NCBI GenBank assembly: GCA_017396895.1
Contig: JAFQKN010000049.1
Coordinates: forward strand, 1 to 40,219
Reading direction: 5' to 3'
Source of the DNA: Clostridia bacterium
Lineage (GTDB): Bacteria > Bacillota > Clostridia > Oscillospirales > Acutalibacteraceae
DNA: 40,219 bases
In this document: positions 22,081 through 30,725 of the stretch, piece by piece
How positions within the stretch are numbered: position 1 is the first letter of the stretch
How the letters are laid out: each line of letters begins with the position of its first letter
Translations under genes and position numbers: made by a program
Notes under the pieces: generated by a model
What the model saw: only the letters and a program-made list of their open reading frames with translations
Told to the model about the DNA's origin: nothing
The model's database searches: none

Positions 22081-24300
22081 ATGGAAGAAAATGTATTTGC
22101 GAGGATCGAAAAGCAAATTGAAGCCGCGTATACCCCTGAAGAAGTTGCGGTTCTTCGGAAGGCTTATGAATTGTCTGCAACCGCTCATCAGGGGCAAAAA
22201 CGCAAATCGGGTGAGCCTTATATCATTCACCCCGTAGCGGTCGCGGAAATTCTTATCGGCTTCGGCATGGATTATCAGTCCGTTGCCGCCGCACTGTTGC
22301 ACGATGTGGCAGAGGACACCTATGTAACCATTGCCGATTTGCGCAAAATGTTCGGTGCGCAGATCTCTACTTTGGTGGACGGTGTTACCAAACTCGGCAA
22401 GGTCCCGCTGGATAAGCACAGTCAAGGTGATAAACAGCCCACATTCATGAACCGCGAAAACGAACAGGCGGAGAATTTGCGCAAGCTGTTGCTTGCCATG
22501 TCGGAGGATATCCGCGTTATTATCATTAAGCTTGCCGACCGTCTGCACAATATGCGCACCATTCAGTATCAGCCCGAACAAAAACGGCGTGACATTTCTT
22601 TGGAGACCATTGAGATCTATGCGCCCATTGCACACCGTCTGGGTATCCGTCCGGTCAAGGATGAACTGGAAGATCTTGCCATTGCCAATCTGGATCCCGT
22701 TGCCTATGCGGAAATCGAACGCGCTCTTGCCGAACAGGAACCCTTGCGAATGGAGTTTCTGGAAGATATCAAAGCACGCGTCAGTGAGCGTGTTGCCGAG
22801 ATCGTCGATAAAGCGGAAGTCAGCGGCCGTATTAAAACCGTGCACGGCATTTACCGCAAGATGTATATGCACGGCAAGGAATTTGAAGAAATTTACGATA
22901 TTTACGCCATCCGTATCATCGTGGACACGGTAGGCGATTGCTATAACTGTCTGGGTGTTATTCATGATATGTTCAAGCCCATCCCGGGCAGATTCAAAGA
23001 TTATATTTCAACCCCTAAACCGAATATGTATCAATCCCTGCACACAACGCTCATCGGCAAAGAGGGCATTCCCTTTGAAGTGCAGATCCGCACATGGGAA
23101 ATGCACAAAACCGCCGAATACGGCATTGCCGCACACTGGAAATACAAACTCGGTTACAGCAACAGTACACATCAGGCGCAGGCCATTGAAAAAGGACTCG
23201 GTTGGGTTACGCACATCCTCGAAGCACAGAGCGAATCGGGTGATGCTTCGGATATCGTCACTGCTATCAAATCCGATATCGTGCGTGAAGAAGTGTATGT
23301 GTTTACACCCAAAGGCGACGTTATGAGTCTGCCTGCCGGTTCTACCGTCATTGACTTTGCCTATTCCATTCACTCGGCGGTCGGTAATAAAATGACGGGT
23401 GCCAAGGTCGATAAACGCATGGTGCCGTTGGATTATACGTTGAAAAACGGTGAGATCGTGGAAGTTATAACCACCGCGCAAGCCGACAAAGGTCCCAGCC
23501 GAGATTGGCTGAAGATCGTACGCACCAGTGAAGCACGCAGTAAGATCCGCGCGTGGTTCAAGAAAGAACGACGTGAGGAGAATATTGTCGAAGGCCGTCA
23601 GAGCTTTGAGCGTGAGATTCGCCGCAGCAATATCCGACTTTCCGAAGAACAGGAAAAGAAACTCATGGCTGTTCTGTGTGAAAAGCAGAAATGCGCTACG
23701 GCCGATGATTTCTTTGCGGCATTGGGGTACGGCGGTATCGTGTTGAGCAAGATCATGCCCATGATCAAAGATGAAGCATCCAAGATCATCAATGCCGATG
23801 CACCGAAGACGGAAGTCTCGATCCGTCCCAAACGCACCGTCAGCAGTGACGGCGTTGTGGTGGAAGGTATCGACAATTGTCTTGTCAAACTTTCCCGTTG
23901 TTGCAGCCCCATTCCCGGGGACGATATCATCGGATTCATCACCCGCGGACACGGTATTTCCGTGCACAAACGCGATTGTACGAATGTGCCGAGCGTCATA
24001 TCCCTTGCCGCCGAACCCGAACGGTGGATCGGTGTGTATTGGGGGGCCAACGTCAAGACCGAATTCAATGCCTCGTTGGTGCTGACCTGTTTGTGCGGAA
24101 AACTTTTGATGAACAAGGTTTTTGAAGCTTTGGAAAACTTACATATCATCATCCAGAGCGTCAATACGCGTGAAACCAAGGACGGCAGAAAACTGATCTA
24201 TCTGACCGCAACCGTAAACGGAATTGAACATCTGAAAACGGTAATGAACCGCCTTGAAAAATTAGACGGCATTCTGAGTGTGGAACGCGGCGGTGTATAA
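22081..24300 (+). CDS. relA: Bifunctional (p)ppGpp synthase/hydrolase, RelA/SpoT family
   Basis: A 739-residue long RSH enzyme that makes and degrades the alarmone (p)ppGpp in response to amino-acid starvation. The HD hydrolase domain (about 30-190) has SGEPYIIHP, HDVAEDT with His74-Asp75, and intact surroundings. The synthetase domain (about 240-360) has GRIKTVHGIYRK, YDIYAIRIIV and PKPNMYQSLHT. The RFKDYI motif before it is the form seen in bifunctional Rel/SpoT enzymes, not the EFDD of RelA-only proteins. TGS (EEVYVFTPKGDVMSLPAGST), the zinc-finger-like CCSPIPGDDIIGF and a C-terminal ACT domain follow. The start is the ATG at 22081 with AAGGAG; longer frames run into recJ. It starts 23 bases after recJ. 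Confidence 0.95.
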   Translation: MEENVFARIEKQIEAAYTPEEVAVLRKAYELSATAHQGQKRKSGEPYIIHPVAVAEILIGFGMDYQSVAAALLHDVAEDTYVTIADLRKMFGAQISTLVDGVTKLGKVPLDKHSQGDKQPTFMNRENEQAENLRKLLLAMSEDIRVIIIKLADRLHNMRTIQYQPEQKRRDISLETIEIYAPIAHRLGIRPVKDELEDLAIANLDPVAYAEIERALAEQEPLRMEFLEDIKARVSERVAEIVDKAEVSGRIKTVHGIYRKMYMHGKEFEEIYDIYAIRIIVDTVGDCYNCLGVIHDMFKPIPGRFKDYISTPKPNMYQSLHTTLIGKEGIPFEVQIRTWEMHKTAEYGIAAHWKYKLGYSNSTHQAQAIEKGLGWVTHILEAQSESGDASDIVTAIKSDIVREEVYVFTPKGDVMSLPAGSTVIDFAYSIHSAVGNKMTGAKVDKRMVPLDYTLKNGEIVEVITTAQADKGPSRDWLKIVRTSEARSKIRAWFKKERREENIVEGRQSFEREIRRSNIRLSEEQEKKLMAVLCEKQKCATADDFFAALGYGGIVLSKIMPMIKDEASKIINADAPKTEVSIRPKRTVSSDGVVVEGIDNCLVKLSRCCSPIPGDDIIGFITRGHGISVHKRDCTNVPSVISLAAEPERWIGVYWGANVKTEFNASLVLTCLCGKLLMNKVFEALENLHIIIQSVNTRETKDGRKLIYLTATVNGIEHLKTVMNRLEKLDGILSVERGGV

Positions 24301-24325
24301 TTACAGAAAAGAGACGAAGTAAATA

Positions 24326-24673
24326 ATGAAAGCAGTCATACAAAGAGTTCAGAATGCCTGTGTGCGTGTGGACGGCGATACGGTGGGCGAGATCGGTAAC
24401 GGTTATCTCGTTCTGTTAGGCGTCATGGACGGCGATACGCAGCATGAAGCGGATGTGCTGGCTTCAAAAACGGCACTTCTGCGTGTGTTTGAGGATGAAA
24501 ACGGAAAAATGAACCGCAGTGTGCTGGATATTGACGGTGAAATTCTGGTGGTTTCGCAGTTCACCCTTTGTGCCGATGTCAAAAAAGGCAACCGTCCGTC
24601 CTTTACTCCCTCTGCAAAACCGGAGGAAGCCAACCGTTTGTATGAATATTTTATGCAGCAGTTAAAAGAATAG
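24326..24673 (+). CDS. dtd: D-aminoacyl-tRNA deacylase, interrupted by an in-frame TAG
   Basis: The first 115 residues of DTD, which frees tRNA from wrongly attached D-amino acids (and Gly from tRNA-Ala). MKAVIQRVQNA, GDTVGEIGNG, RVFEDENGKMN and the active-site SQFTL (77-81) are all present. An in-frame TAG (24671-24673) falls where homologues carry a residue in LLREKGVKVETG (Lys in B. subtilis). The frame then continues intact to a TGA at 24782-24784. If the TAG terminates, the product lacks the NxGPVT motif with the Gly-cisPro that reads chirality, and is expected to be inactive. So this is either a recent one-base nonsense mutation, a sequencing error, or a readthrough event. Codons up to the TAG look normal. 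Confidence 0.8.
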   Translation: MKAVIQRVQNACVRVDGDTVGEIGNGYLVLLGVMDGDTQHEADVLASKTALLRVFEDENGKMNRSVLDIDGEILVVSQFTLCADVKKGNRPSFTPSAKPEEANRLYEYFMQQLKE

Positions 24674-24784
24674 GGCGTTCGCAAGGTCGAACACGGTTTG
24701 TTCGGTGCGGATATGAAAGTGTCCTTGCTCAATGACGGCCCTGTGACCATTCTTTTCGATACGGATACGTGGTGTAAAAAATGA
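24674..24784 (+). pseudogene. dtd: In-frame C-terminal remainder of dtd beyond the TAG
   Basis: In frame with the preceding segment, it encodes [20 protein letters not shown] then DGPVTILF, which carries the FGADM and NDGPVT motifs conserved in all DTDs, and ends in a TGA that overlaps the ATG of the next gene (ATGA at 24781-24784). No ribosome binding site or start of its own is seen, so it is not an independent gene. With this piece the full-length protein is 152 codons, close to the family norm. Confidence 0.85.
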
Positions 24785-25413
24785 TTGATATTCAAAAGAT
24801 CACTTGCAGTGCCCTTGGCACGAACTTGTATATTTTAACAGATGTTGCCAGCGGAAAACAGGCCATTGTGGACTGTCCGCCCGTGCGCAACAAACAGTTG
24901 CAGTTTCTGACAGAAAAACTGACGGGAAAATTGGAGTATATTTTTCTCACCCACGGACATTTTGACCATATCCTCGGTTTGGGTGACGTGCAGGAACGCT
25001 TCGGCGGCAAGATCGTCATTCATGAAAATGACGAAGAATGCCTGTCCGACCACGAAAAGGCACTTTGCCGTTGGATGCCTGTCAACCCGCCGCACTACAA
25101 AGCTGATGTCGTTTTGCAGGGCGGGGAAGTCCTTGAACTGGGCGAAAGCAGATTTGAAGTTCTGCACACACCCGGTCACACAAAGGGATCGGTCTGCTAT
25201 AAGTGTGAAGATGTGCTGTTTTCGGGGGATACGCTGTTCCGTGAAACCTGCGGACGTGTGGATTTTCCCGGCGGTGACGCGAATGAAATGCAGAATTCGC
25301 TCAATCGTCTTGTTGCATTGCAAGGGGATCTTCGCGTTCTGCCCGGTCACAACGAGGAGACCACGCTTTCACATGAAAGACAGTATAATCCGTATATCAT
25401 CAACGGAGTATAA
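24781..25413 (+). CDS. MBL-fold metallo-hydrolase (hydroxyacylglutathione-hydrolase-like)
   Basis: A 210-residue metallo-beta-lactamase-fold hydrolase of the glyoxalase II-like, YcbL/BaeB type. Metal ligands: THGHFDH at 57-63, HTPGHTKGS about 125, SGDTLF about 146 with the bridging Asp, and the late LPGHNEETT His. Substrate not predictable; many relatives are small thioesterases. The ATG overlaps the real dtd stop by ATGA, so it is coupled to dtd translation. This dtd-MBL-hemZ order is a common clostridial arrangement. Confidence 0.9.
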   Translation: MIDIQKITCSALGTNLYILTDVASGKQAIVDCPPVRNKQLQFLTEKLTGKLEYIFLTHGHFDHILGLGDVQERFGGKIVIHENDEECLSDHEKALCRWMPVNPPHYKADVVLQGGEVLELGESRFEVLHTPGHTKGSVCYKCEDVLFSGDTLFRETCGRVDFPGGDANEMQNSLNRLVALQGDLRVLPGHNEETTLSHERQYNPYIINGV

Positions 25414-25419
25414 AGCGAA

Positions 25420-26901
25420 ATGTTTCTGATCTGCAAAAATCACGAATATAAATTTGAAATGGAAAATATTCTGCGCATCTTTTTCCCGATGGAAAAGATT
25501 GCCGAAGCGGAAGAACTGCCTGCCGATGCAGACGGTGTGTTTTTTACGCAGTTGGAAGAACAAGAAAACGGCACACGCTTGTTTGCGAAGGTGATCTTGC
25601 CCGCCCATGAAACGCAGGCACAGCGTTTTGTGCCCGCAGATGCGGATGATTCTTGGAACCGTGAATGGATGTTGGCTTCGGCTTTGTGCGAATGTCTGAC
25701 AACGCTTACGGGCTACCGTCCGCCCTGGGGCTTGCTCACGGGGGTGCGTCCGTCCAAACTCATGCGCAGTTTTATTGAAGAACACGGCAAGGAAAAAGCC
25801 GTGGATATTTTTGAGCGTTTTTTGGAAGTCAGCCCCGAAAAAACGGCATTGGCTCTGCAGGTGGCCGAGGCGGAGGATCAAGCGATCGCGCTTTCAAAAG
25901 AGCACAGTGTGTCGCAGTATGCATCCGTACCGTTTTGCCCGTCCAGATGCAGTTATTGCTCGTTCGTGTCGCATTCGGTCAAACAGGCGGCAAGACTGAT
26001 TCCCGATTACACAAAACTGTTGTGCCGTGAAATAGAAGAAAATGCACGCATTGCCGAACAATTGCATCTTTGCAACGAGAGCATTTACATCGGCGGCGGT
26101 ACACCGACTTCGTTGACCGCCGATCAATTGCGTGCCATTACCGACACCGTGCGAAACGTGTTTGATCTGTCAAAAATACGTGAATATACAGTGGAGGCAG
26201 GCAGGCCCGACACCATCGACGAAGAAAAACTGCAGGTGTTGTTTGATGCAGGCGTCACACGCATCAGTGTCAATCCGCAAACATTTTCGGATGAAGTTCT
26301 GTGCAATATCGGCAGAAAACACACCGTGGCAGACTTTTATGAGGCTTTCCGAACAGCCCGCAGAGTAGGTTTTACAAATATCAACATTGATCTGATCGCA
26401 GGACTTCCCGGGGATACACCCGACGGTTTTGCCGACAGTTTGCGGCAGGCCATCGCGCTGGATGCCGAAAACATCACCGTGCATACGCTCGCACTCAAGC
26501 GGTCAAGCACGCTTGTGACCGAGCATGAGTGGAACAAAGCCGCCCGCGAAACGGTGCAGATGCTCGATACTGCAAGCACATTGCTGACCTGCGCAGGATA
26601 TAAACCGTATTATATGTACCGTCAGAGCAAATGCATCGGCAACCTCGAAAACGTCGGCTGGTGCAAACCGGGTTATGAATGCCTGTACAATATTTATATG
26701 ATGGAAGAAGTGCATACCGTGCTTGCGGCAGGCGGCGGTGCTGTTACCAAACTGCGCGATCCGCATTCCACGCGCATTGAACGTATCTTCAATTTTAAAT
26801 ACCCTTACGAATACGTGTCCCGATTCGATGAATTGCTTGCCAGAAAAGCGCGCATTGCATCTTTTTATGATGAGTTGAACATAAATCAAGCGTGCGAATA
26901 A
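25420..26901 (+). CDS. hemZ: Radical SAM protein HemZ (coproporphyrinogen dehydrogenase-like)
   Basis: A 493-residue HemN-superfamily radical SAM protein of the HemZ group. The N-terminal part (1-165) includes the group-specific PPWGLLTGVRPSKLM at 101-115. The radical SAM cluster motif CPSRCSYC is at 173-180 (Cys173, Cys177, Cys180), followed by YIGGGTPTSL and the QTFSDEVLCNIGR block typical of HemN/HemW folds. HemZ is named as an oxygen-independent coproporphyrinogen oxidase in Bacillus, but heme synthesis is often missing in Clostridia and the real substrate is unclear. It starts 6 bases after the MBL gene. Confidence 0.88.
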   Translation: MFLICKNHEYKFEMENILRIFFPMEKIAEAEELPADADGVFFTQLEEQENGTRLFAKVILPAHETQAQRFVPADADDSWNREWMLASALCECLTTLTGYRPPWGLLTGVRPSKLMRSFIEEHGKEKAVDIFERFLEVSPEKTALALQVAEAEDQAIALSKEHSVSQYASVPFCPSRCSYCSFVSHSVKQAARLIPDYTKLLCREIEENARIAEQLHLCNESIYIGGGTPTSLTADQLRAITDTVRNVFDLSKIREYTVEAGRPDTIDEEKLQVLFDAGVTRISVNPQTFSDEVLCNIGRKHTVADFYEAFRTARRVGFTNINIDLIAGLPGDTPDGFADSLRQAIALDAENITVHTLALKRSSTLVTEHEWNKAARETVQMLDTASTLLTCAGYKPYYMYRQSKCIGNLENVGWCKPGYECLYNIYMMEEVHTVLAAGGGAVTKLRDPHSTRIERIFNFKYPYEYVSRFDELLARKARIASFYDELNINQACE

Positions 26902-26938
26902 TACATTTTACTGATTGAAAGACAAAGGGAGAGAAACA

Positions 26939-28702
26939 ATGGCTGAACGTAAAAAGCAATCACTGCTTAACGGTGCAATGGTGCTGTCCATGGCGGTTGT
27001 GATCGTCAAGATCATCAGCGTGTTTTTTAAGATCTACATGACCTATGCCATCGGTTTTGAGGGCAGAGCGTATTATGCGACCGCGTATAATATCTATACC
27101 CCCATTTATTCCATTGCCCTTGCGGGACTGCCCACGGCCGTGTCGCGCATGGTGGCTGAATTTGCCGCCAAAAACCGCTTCAAAGACGTGCGGATGCTTA
27201 TGAAGGCATCCAACCAACTGTTTATCACCATGGGCGTGATCTGCACCGCCCTTGTTTTGCTGCTGGCATATCCGTATGCACAATCGGTGAATATGCTCAA
27301 TGCTATTCCTGCCATTATTACGCTGGCACCGTCCATGTTCTTCTGCTGTGTTATGTCCTCGTACCGCGGCTACTATCAAGGAATGCGAAACATGACACCC
27401 TCAGCCATGTCGCAGATCTACGAGGCGGCAGGCAAACTCATCTTCGGTTTTGTATCCATTAACCTTGTCACGGCGGGTGTTATTCCGTTTTTGGATCGCA
27501 TTCCGCTTTTGAAAAACGTCGTTTCCGATACGGTCAGTGCTTATGCGGCGGCCGGTGCCATTGCCGGTGTCACCATCGGTGCGGTGTTCAGTTTTCTGTA
27601 TCTGTTTATCCGTTACCGCAGCAAAAAGGACGGTATTACGGAAGCGGAACTGCTTGCATCTCCCGAAAGTTTTACGGCAAAAAGCCTGCGCAAGCAGTTG
27701 TTGCAACTGTCTGTTCCTATGGCAACGAGTTCCATCGTTTCCAATATTACCACCCTCATTGACAACTGGACGGTGCAGAACCGCCTGCAATACGTCCTGG
27801 ATGCGTTCCCGTCTCTGTTTGAAAATGACTTTTCCAACATTGTGCAGACTTTGGGATTTACCGCGACTGAGGAACTCAAGGATTATCTGTTCGGTGCCTA
27901 TGACACCGTGCTTGAATTTAAGAATCTTGTGCCCACTTTCACCATTACACTGGGGCTGAGTGCCTTGCCTGTATTGCGAGAGATGTGGATGAACAAAGAC
28001 AGCAAGGGAATTAAGACTTCCATCGAATCGGTGGTGCGCATGACCTTGCTCATTGCCTTTCCCGCAGGTATCGGTCTTGCAGTGCTGTCACAGGACGTTT
28101 TAAGCCTGTTTTACGGGCTGTCGGGTAAAAATGCACTTGCCATTGAACACATCGCCCCCGTGCTCGTCATTTACGGTCTGACCGTATTTCTGCTTGCCAT
28201 TGAACAACCGCTGGTGTCGATGTTGCAGGCTGTCAGTAAAGAAAAAGTGCCCATTTACGCCATTGCAGTCGGTGCAGTGGTAAAGATCGTTGCAAACTAT
28301 ATTCTGGTCGGTCTGCCGTCGGTGAATATGAAAGGTGCCGCGATCGGTTCCATGCTTTGCAACCTGACCATTGATGCGATCTGTCTGTATCATCTTCTCA
28401 AAGCCACCAACGTGCGCATGGAATGGAAGTCCACTGTGTTCAAACCCCTGTTCTGTGCTGTATGTGCAGGGGCCGCCGCATGGGGTACAAACACGGTTTT
28501 TGAACGTCTGATCGGCGGATTCCAAGGTGTTTCGATCATCAACGGCGAGAACATTTCCTGCATCTTAGGTGTGGTTGCGGCGGTCGTTGTGTATGTAATT
28601 TGCCTGCTTTTGAGCCGAACCTTGCCAAAAGATGACATAAAAATGCTTCCAAAAGGAGAAAAAATTGCTAAAGTACTTGAAAAATATAAATTAATAGGTT
28701 AA
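26939..28702 (+). CDS. MurJ/SpoVB-like polysaccharide (lipid II) flippase
   Basis: A 587-residue, roughly 14-helix membrane protein of the MOP exporter superfamily (SpoVB, YabM, YtgP/MurJ group). The first helices contain the charged SLLNGAMVLSMAVVIVKIIS and IYTPIYSIALAGLPTAVSRM typical of this group, and later TTLIDNWTVQNRL. It should flip lipid-linked peptidoglycan or polysaccharide precursors. The ATG at 26939 has AAGGGAG; the upstream in-frame alternative at 26915 has none. Next comes mazG and later rqcP, the order yabM-yabN-yabO of B. subtilis, so it is most like YabM/SpoVB. The exact substrate is not certain. Confidence 0.88.
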   Translation: MAERKKQSLLNGAMVLSMAVVIVKIISVFFKIYMTYAIGFEGRAYYATAYNIYTPIYSIALAGLPTAVSRMVAEFAAKNRFKDVRMLMKASNQLFITMGVICTALVLLLAYPYAQSVNMLNAIPAIITLAPSMFFCCVMSSYRGYYQGMRNMTPSAMSQIYEAAGKLIFGFVSINLVTAGVIPFLDRIPLLKNVVSDTVSAYAAAGAIAGVTIGAVFSFLYLFIRYRSKKDGITEAELLASPESFTAKSLRKQLLQLSVPMATSSIVSNITTLIDNWTVQNRLQYVLDAFPSLFENDFSNIVQTLGFTATEELKDYLFGAYDTVLEFKNLVPTFTITLGLSALPVLREMWMNKDSKGIKTSIESVVRMTLLIAFPAGIGLAVLSQDVLSLFYGLSGKNALAIEHIAPVLVIYGLTVFLLAIEQPLVSMLQAVSKEKVPIYAIAVGAVVKIVANYILVGLPSVNMKGAAIGSMLCNLTIDAICLYHLLKATNVRMEWKSTVFKPLFCAVCAGAAAWGTNTVFERLIGGFQGVSIINGENISCILGVVAAVVVYVICLLLSRTLPKDDIKMLPKGEKIAKVLEKYKLIG

Positions 28703-28748
28703 AATATAAGAGTATTTGCGTGAAAAATGAAATAAAGGTAAAAACAGG

Positions 28749-29555
28749 ATGATTGCAGGTTTTCAATTTAAGGACAATTACAATATCGAAGATCTGTTGC
28801 GTATCATGGAAATTTTGCGTGGACCAGACGGCTGTCCCTGGGATGCCGAGCAAACACATGAGAGCATCAAGAAAGATCTCATAGAAGAAACCTACGAGGT
28901 CATCGAGGCGATCAACAAGCAAAACCCCGTGATGTTGCAAGAGGAATTGGGAGATCTGCTGATGCAGGTCGTGTTCCATTCCCGTTTGTCGCAGGAGGCC
29001 GGCGAATTTGCATTTGCAGAAGTTTGTGACGGAATTTGCAAAAAACTCATCGAACGCCATCCGCACGTGTTTGGGGAAGTGTCCGTTTCCGACACGGATG
29101 AAGTGCTTTCCAACTGGGATGCCATCAAACGCAGATCCAAAGAGCACGTAACCACTACGCAAGCCATTGATTCCGTTCCCCGTGAACTGCCCGCACTCAT
29201 GCGCAGTGCAAAAATTCAGCACAAAGCCGCCAAAGCAGGTTTTGATTGGCCCGATATTGCGGGGGCTATGGATAAGATCCCCGAAGAAACGCAGGAACTC
29301 AAGCAAGCCATTGCATCCGGTGATCAAGCCGCTGTTGCGGACGAATTGGGTGATCTGCTGTTTGCGGTTGTGAACGTGTCACGTTTCGTGCACGTGGATG
29401 CCGAAGAAGCACTCACCGCAGCTACGGATAAATTCCGTAACCGTTTTGCCGCTGTGGAAACACTGGCAAATCAACGCGGAATTGATATGAAAACAACCCC
29501 CATCGAGGAACTCGACCGTCTTTGGGACGAAGTGAAAAAGAATTCATTAGCATAA
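28749..29555 (+). CDS. mazG: Nucleoside triphosphate pyrophosphohydrolase MazG
   Basis: A 268-residue MazG protein with both tandem domains. Domain 1 has the EET-E signature (KDLIEETYEVIEAI) and ELGDLLMQVVFHSRL; domain 2 has KIPEETQELKQAI and ELGDLLFAVVNVSRF. These acidic helices bind magnesium and hydrolyse NTPs to NMP and pyrophosphate, cleaning the nucleotide pool. The B. subtilis homologue YabN carries an extra N-terminal tetrapyrrole methylase domain, which is missing here. ATG at 28749 after a weak AAAGG site, 46 bases after the flippase gene. Confidence 0.94.
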   Translation: MIAGFQFKDNYNIEDLLRIMEILRGPDGCPWDAEQTHESIKKDLIEETYEVIEAINKQNPVMLQEELGDLLMQVVFHSRLSQEAGEFAFAEVCDGICKKLIERHPHVFGEVSVSDTDEVLSNWDAIKRRSKEHVTTTQAIDSVPRELPALMRSAKIQHKAAKAGFDWPDIAGAMDKIPEETQELKQAIASGDQAAVADELGDLLFAVVNVSRFVHVDAEEALTAATDKFRNRFAAVETLANQRGIDMKTTPIEELDRLWDEVKKNSLA

Positions 29556-29603
29556 ACTTGCTTACAGCAGGACGCTATTGGAAATAAAAAGGAGGAAAAC
29601 ACA

Positions 29604-29879
29604 ATGAATAAGACCGAACTCATCGCTGCTGTTGCCGCTAAAGAGGGTATCTCCAAGAAATGCGCTGACGCTGCTGTCAATGCTGTTCTTGATTCCATCA
29701 CGGAAGCCCTTGCAAAAGGTGAAGCTGTTCAGTTGATCGGTTTTGGCACCTTCGAAGTTCGCGAAAGAGCTGAAAAGCAGGGCATCAATCCCGCTACCAA
29801 GGCTGCCATCACCATTCCCGCAGCAAAAGTTCCCGCTTTCAAAGCCGGCAAGGCTCTGAAGGAAGCTGTTGCAAAATAA
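29604..29879 (+). CDS. hup: DNA-binding protein HU
   Basis: A 91-residue HU protein, the abundant dimeric nucleoid protein that bends and compacts [42 protein letters not shown] and [19 protein letters not shown] match the family end to end, including the DNA-inserting Pro in NPAT. Strong AAGGAGG site. Codons are the optimal ones for this genome, as expected for a very highly expressed protein. It sits 48 bases after mazG, with a terminator directly after it. Confidence 0.97.
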   Translation: MNKTELIAAVAAKEGISKKCADAAVNAVLDSITEALAKGEAVQLIGFGTFEVRERAEKQGINPATKAAITIPAAKVPAFKAGKALKEAVAK

Positions 29880-29900
29880 TTAAAATGAATGCAAACCCGG

Positions 29901-29930
29901 CGGGAGAGAGTTTTCTCTCCCGTTTTGGTT
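29901..29930 (+). terminator. Intrinsic terminator of the HU gene
   Basis: CGGGAGAGA (29901-29909), loop GTTT, TCTCTCCCG (29914-29922), then TTTTGGTTTT. Confidence 0.85.
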
Positions 29931-30003
29931 TTCATCATTGTGTTTTTCGGTAAAAAAGAATCCCCACGCAAAGTCGGGGAATGTTGTAATTTAAATAGTG
30001 TGC

Positions 30004-30331
30004 TAAATTATGATTTAGCGGCTTATTTGCACAGTGTAAATTGCTTCGTCAGCATTTAAAGATTTTTGGTCAAGCTTTTGCAAAAGCTTGCGGAGTCGGG
30101 AGGCAGAGCCTCTCGTCGCCCGTCGCAACGGGCGAAACACCCCTTTCCTTCAAAAAGCGCAGGAGAGTAGGAAAACAGTCCGGTGGACTGTTTTTCGTAG
30201 AGAACCCTCGCCGGGGGAAGACTCTCCCACTGTGTGGGAGAGATGTCACGAAGTGACAGAGAGGGACGGGGCTGTCAGCCTCTATTGGGCGAAGCCCAAC
30301 GATAGCAAACTCTCCGCTAAATCATAATTTA
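30004..30331. mobile_element. MITE (family B), complete copy with perfect 18-bp terminal inverted repeats
   Basis: The ends TAAATTATGATTTAGCGG (30004-30021) and its exact reverse complement (30314-30331) bound a 328-bp non-coding element. The outer TA at each end could be the duplicated target of a Tc1/mariner or IS630-type transposase. The interior is a chain of hairpins: AAGCTTTTGCAAAAGCTT, CCCG/CGGG in CGTCGCCCGTCGCAACGGGC, CTCTCCCAC/GTGGGAGAG, TGTCAC/GTGACA and GGGC/GCCC. No transposase gene. It separates HU from rqcP. A second copy begins at 40085. Small frames inside are not genes. Confidence 0.88.
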
Positions 30332-30386
30332 TCTTTTTTAACAATTCGAAATCTTTCCGTTTAGAACAAAAAAAGGAGATCATATT

Positions 30387-30626
30387 ATGCGTTTGGATAA
30401 ATTTTTAAAAGTTTCCCGTCTTGTCAAGCGCCGCACCGTGGCCAATGAACTGTGCGATGCCAAACACGTGGAGGTCAACGGCAAAACAGCACGCGCGTCT
30501 TATGAAGTCAAGGTCGGTGATGTGATCGCCATTCAGATGGGCGCAAATCTTCTCAAAGCAGAGGTGCTGGATATCCGTGAACACACCACAAAAGAAGCCG
30601 CGGCATCCATGTACAAACTTTTATAA
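30387..30626 (+). CDS. rqcP: RqcP (YabO), S4-domain ribosome quality-control factor
   Basis: A 79-residue protein that is almost all S4 RNA-binding domain: MRLDKFLKVSRLVKRRTVAN with the conserved NELCDAKHVEVNGK following. In B. subtilis RqcP works with RqcH on stalled 50S subunits to add alanine tails to the nascent chain. AAGGAG before the ATG. It follows the flippase and mazG in the order conserved with B. subtilis, but HU and a MITE now lie between. No yabP, yabQ or divIC follows it here. Confidence 0.9.
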   Translation: MRLDKFLKVSRLVKRRTVANELCDAKHVEVNGKTARASYEVKVGDVIAIQMGANLLKAEVLDIREHTTKEAAASMYKLL

Positions 30627-30725
30627 ATTACAGTTTATACTTTCAGCCATCTTTAAGTGTGATATTTTACGATGCTGTCAACAGTTGAAAAAACTGCACA
30701 CTTTTCATGAAAGGAAGATTCTGAA

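Noticed and set aside
24671..24673. TAG as a reassigned sense codon in this genome
   Set aside because: Three other genes (211-435, 32612-33487, 34727-35500) end at TAG where their families end, so general reassignment is not supported; readthrough at this one site stays open.
30041..30327. Two overlapping 71-79-residue frames between HU and rqcP
   Set aside because: They lie completely within the MITE and follow its palindromes; no ribosome binding site and no conserved-looking protein.
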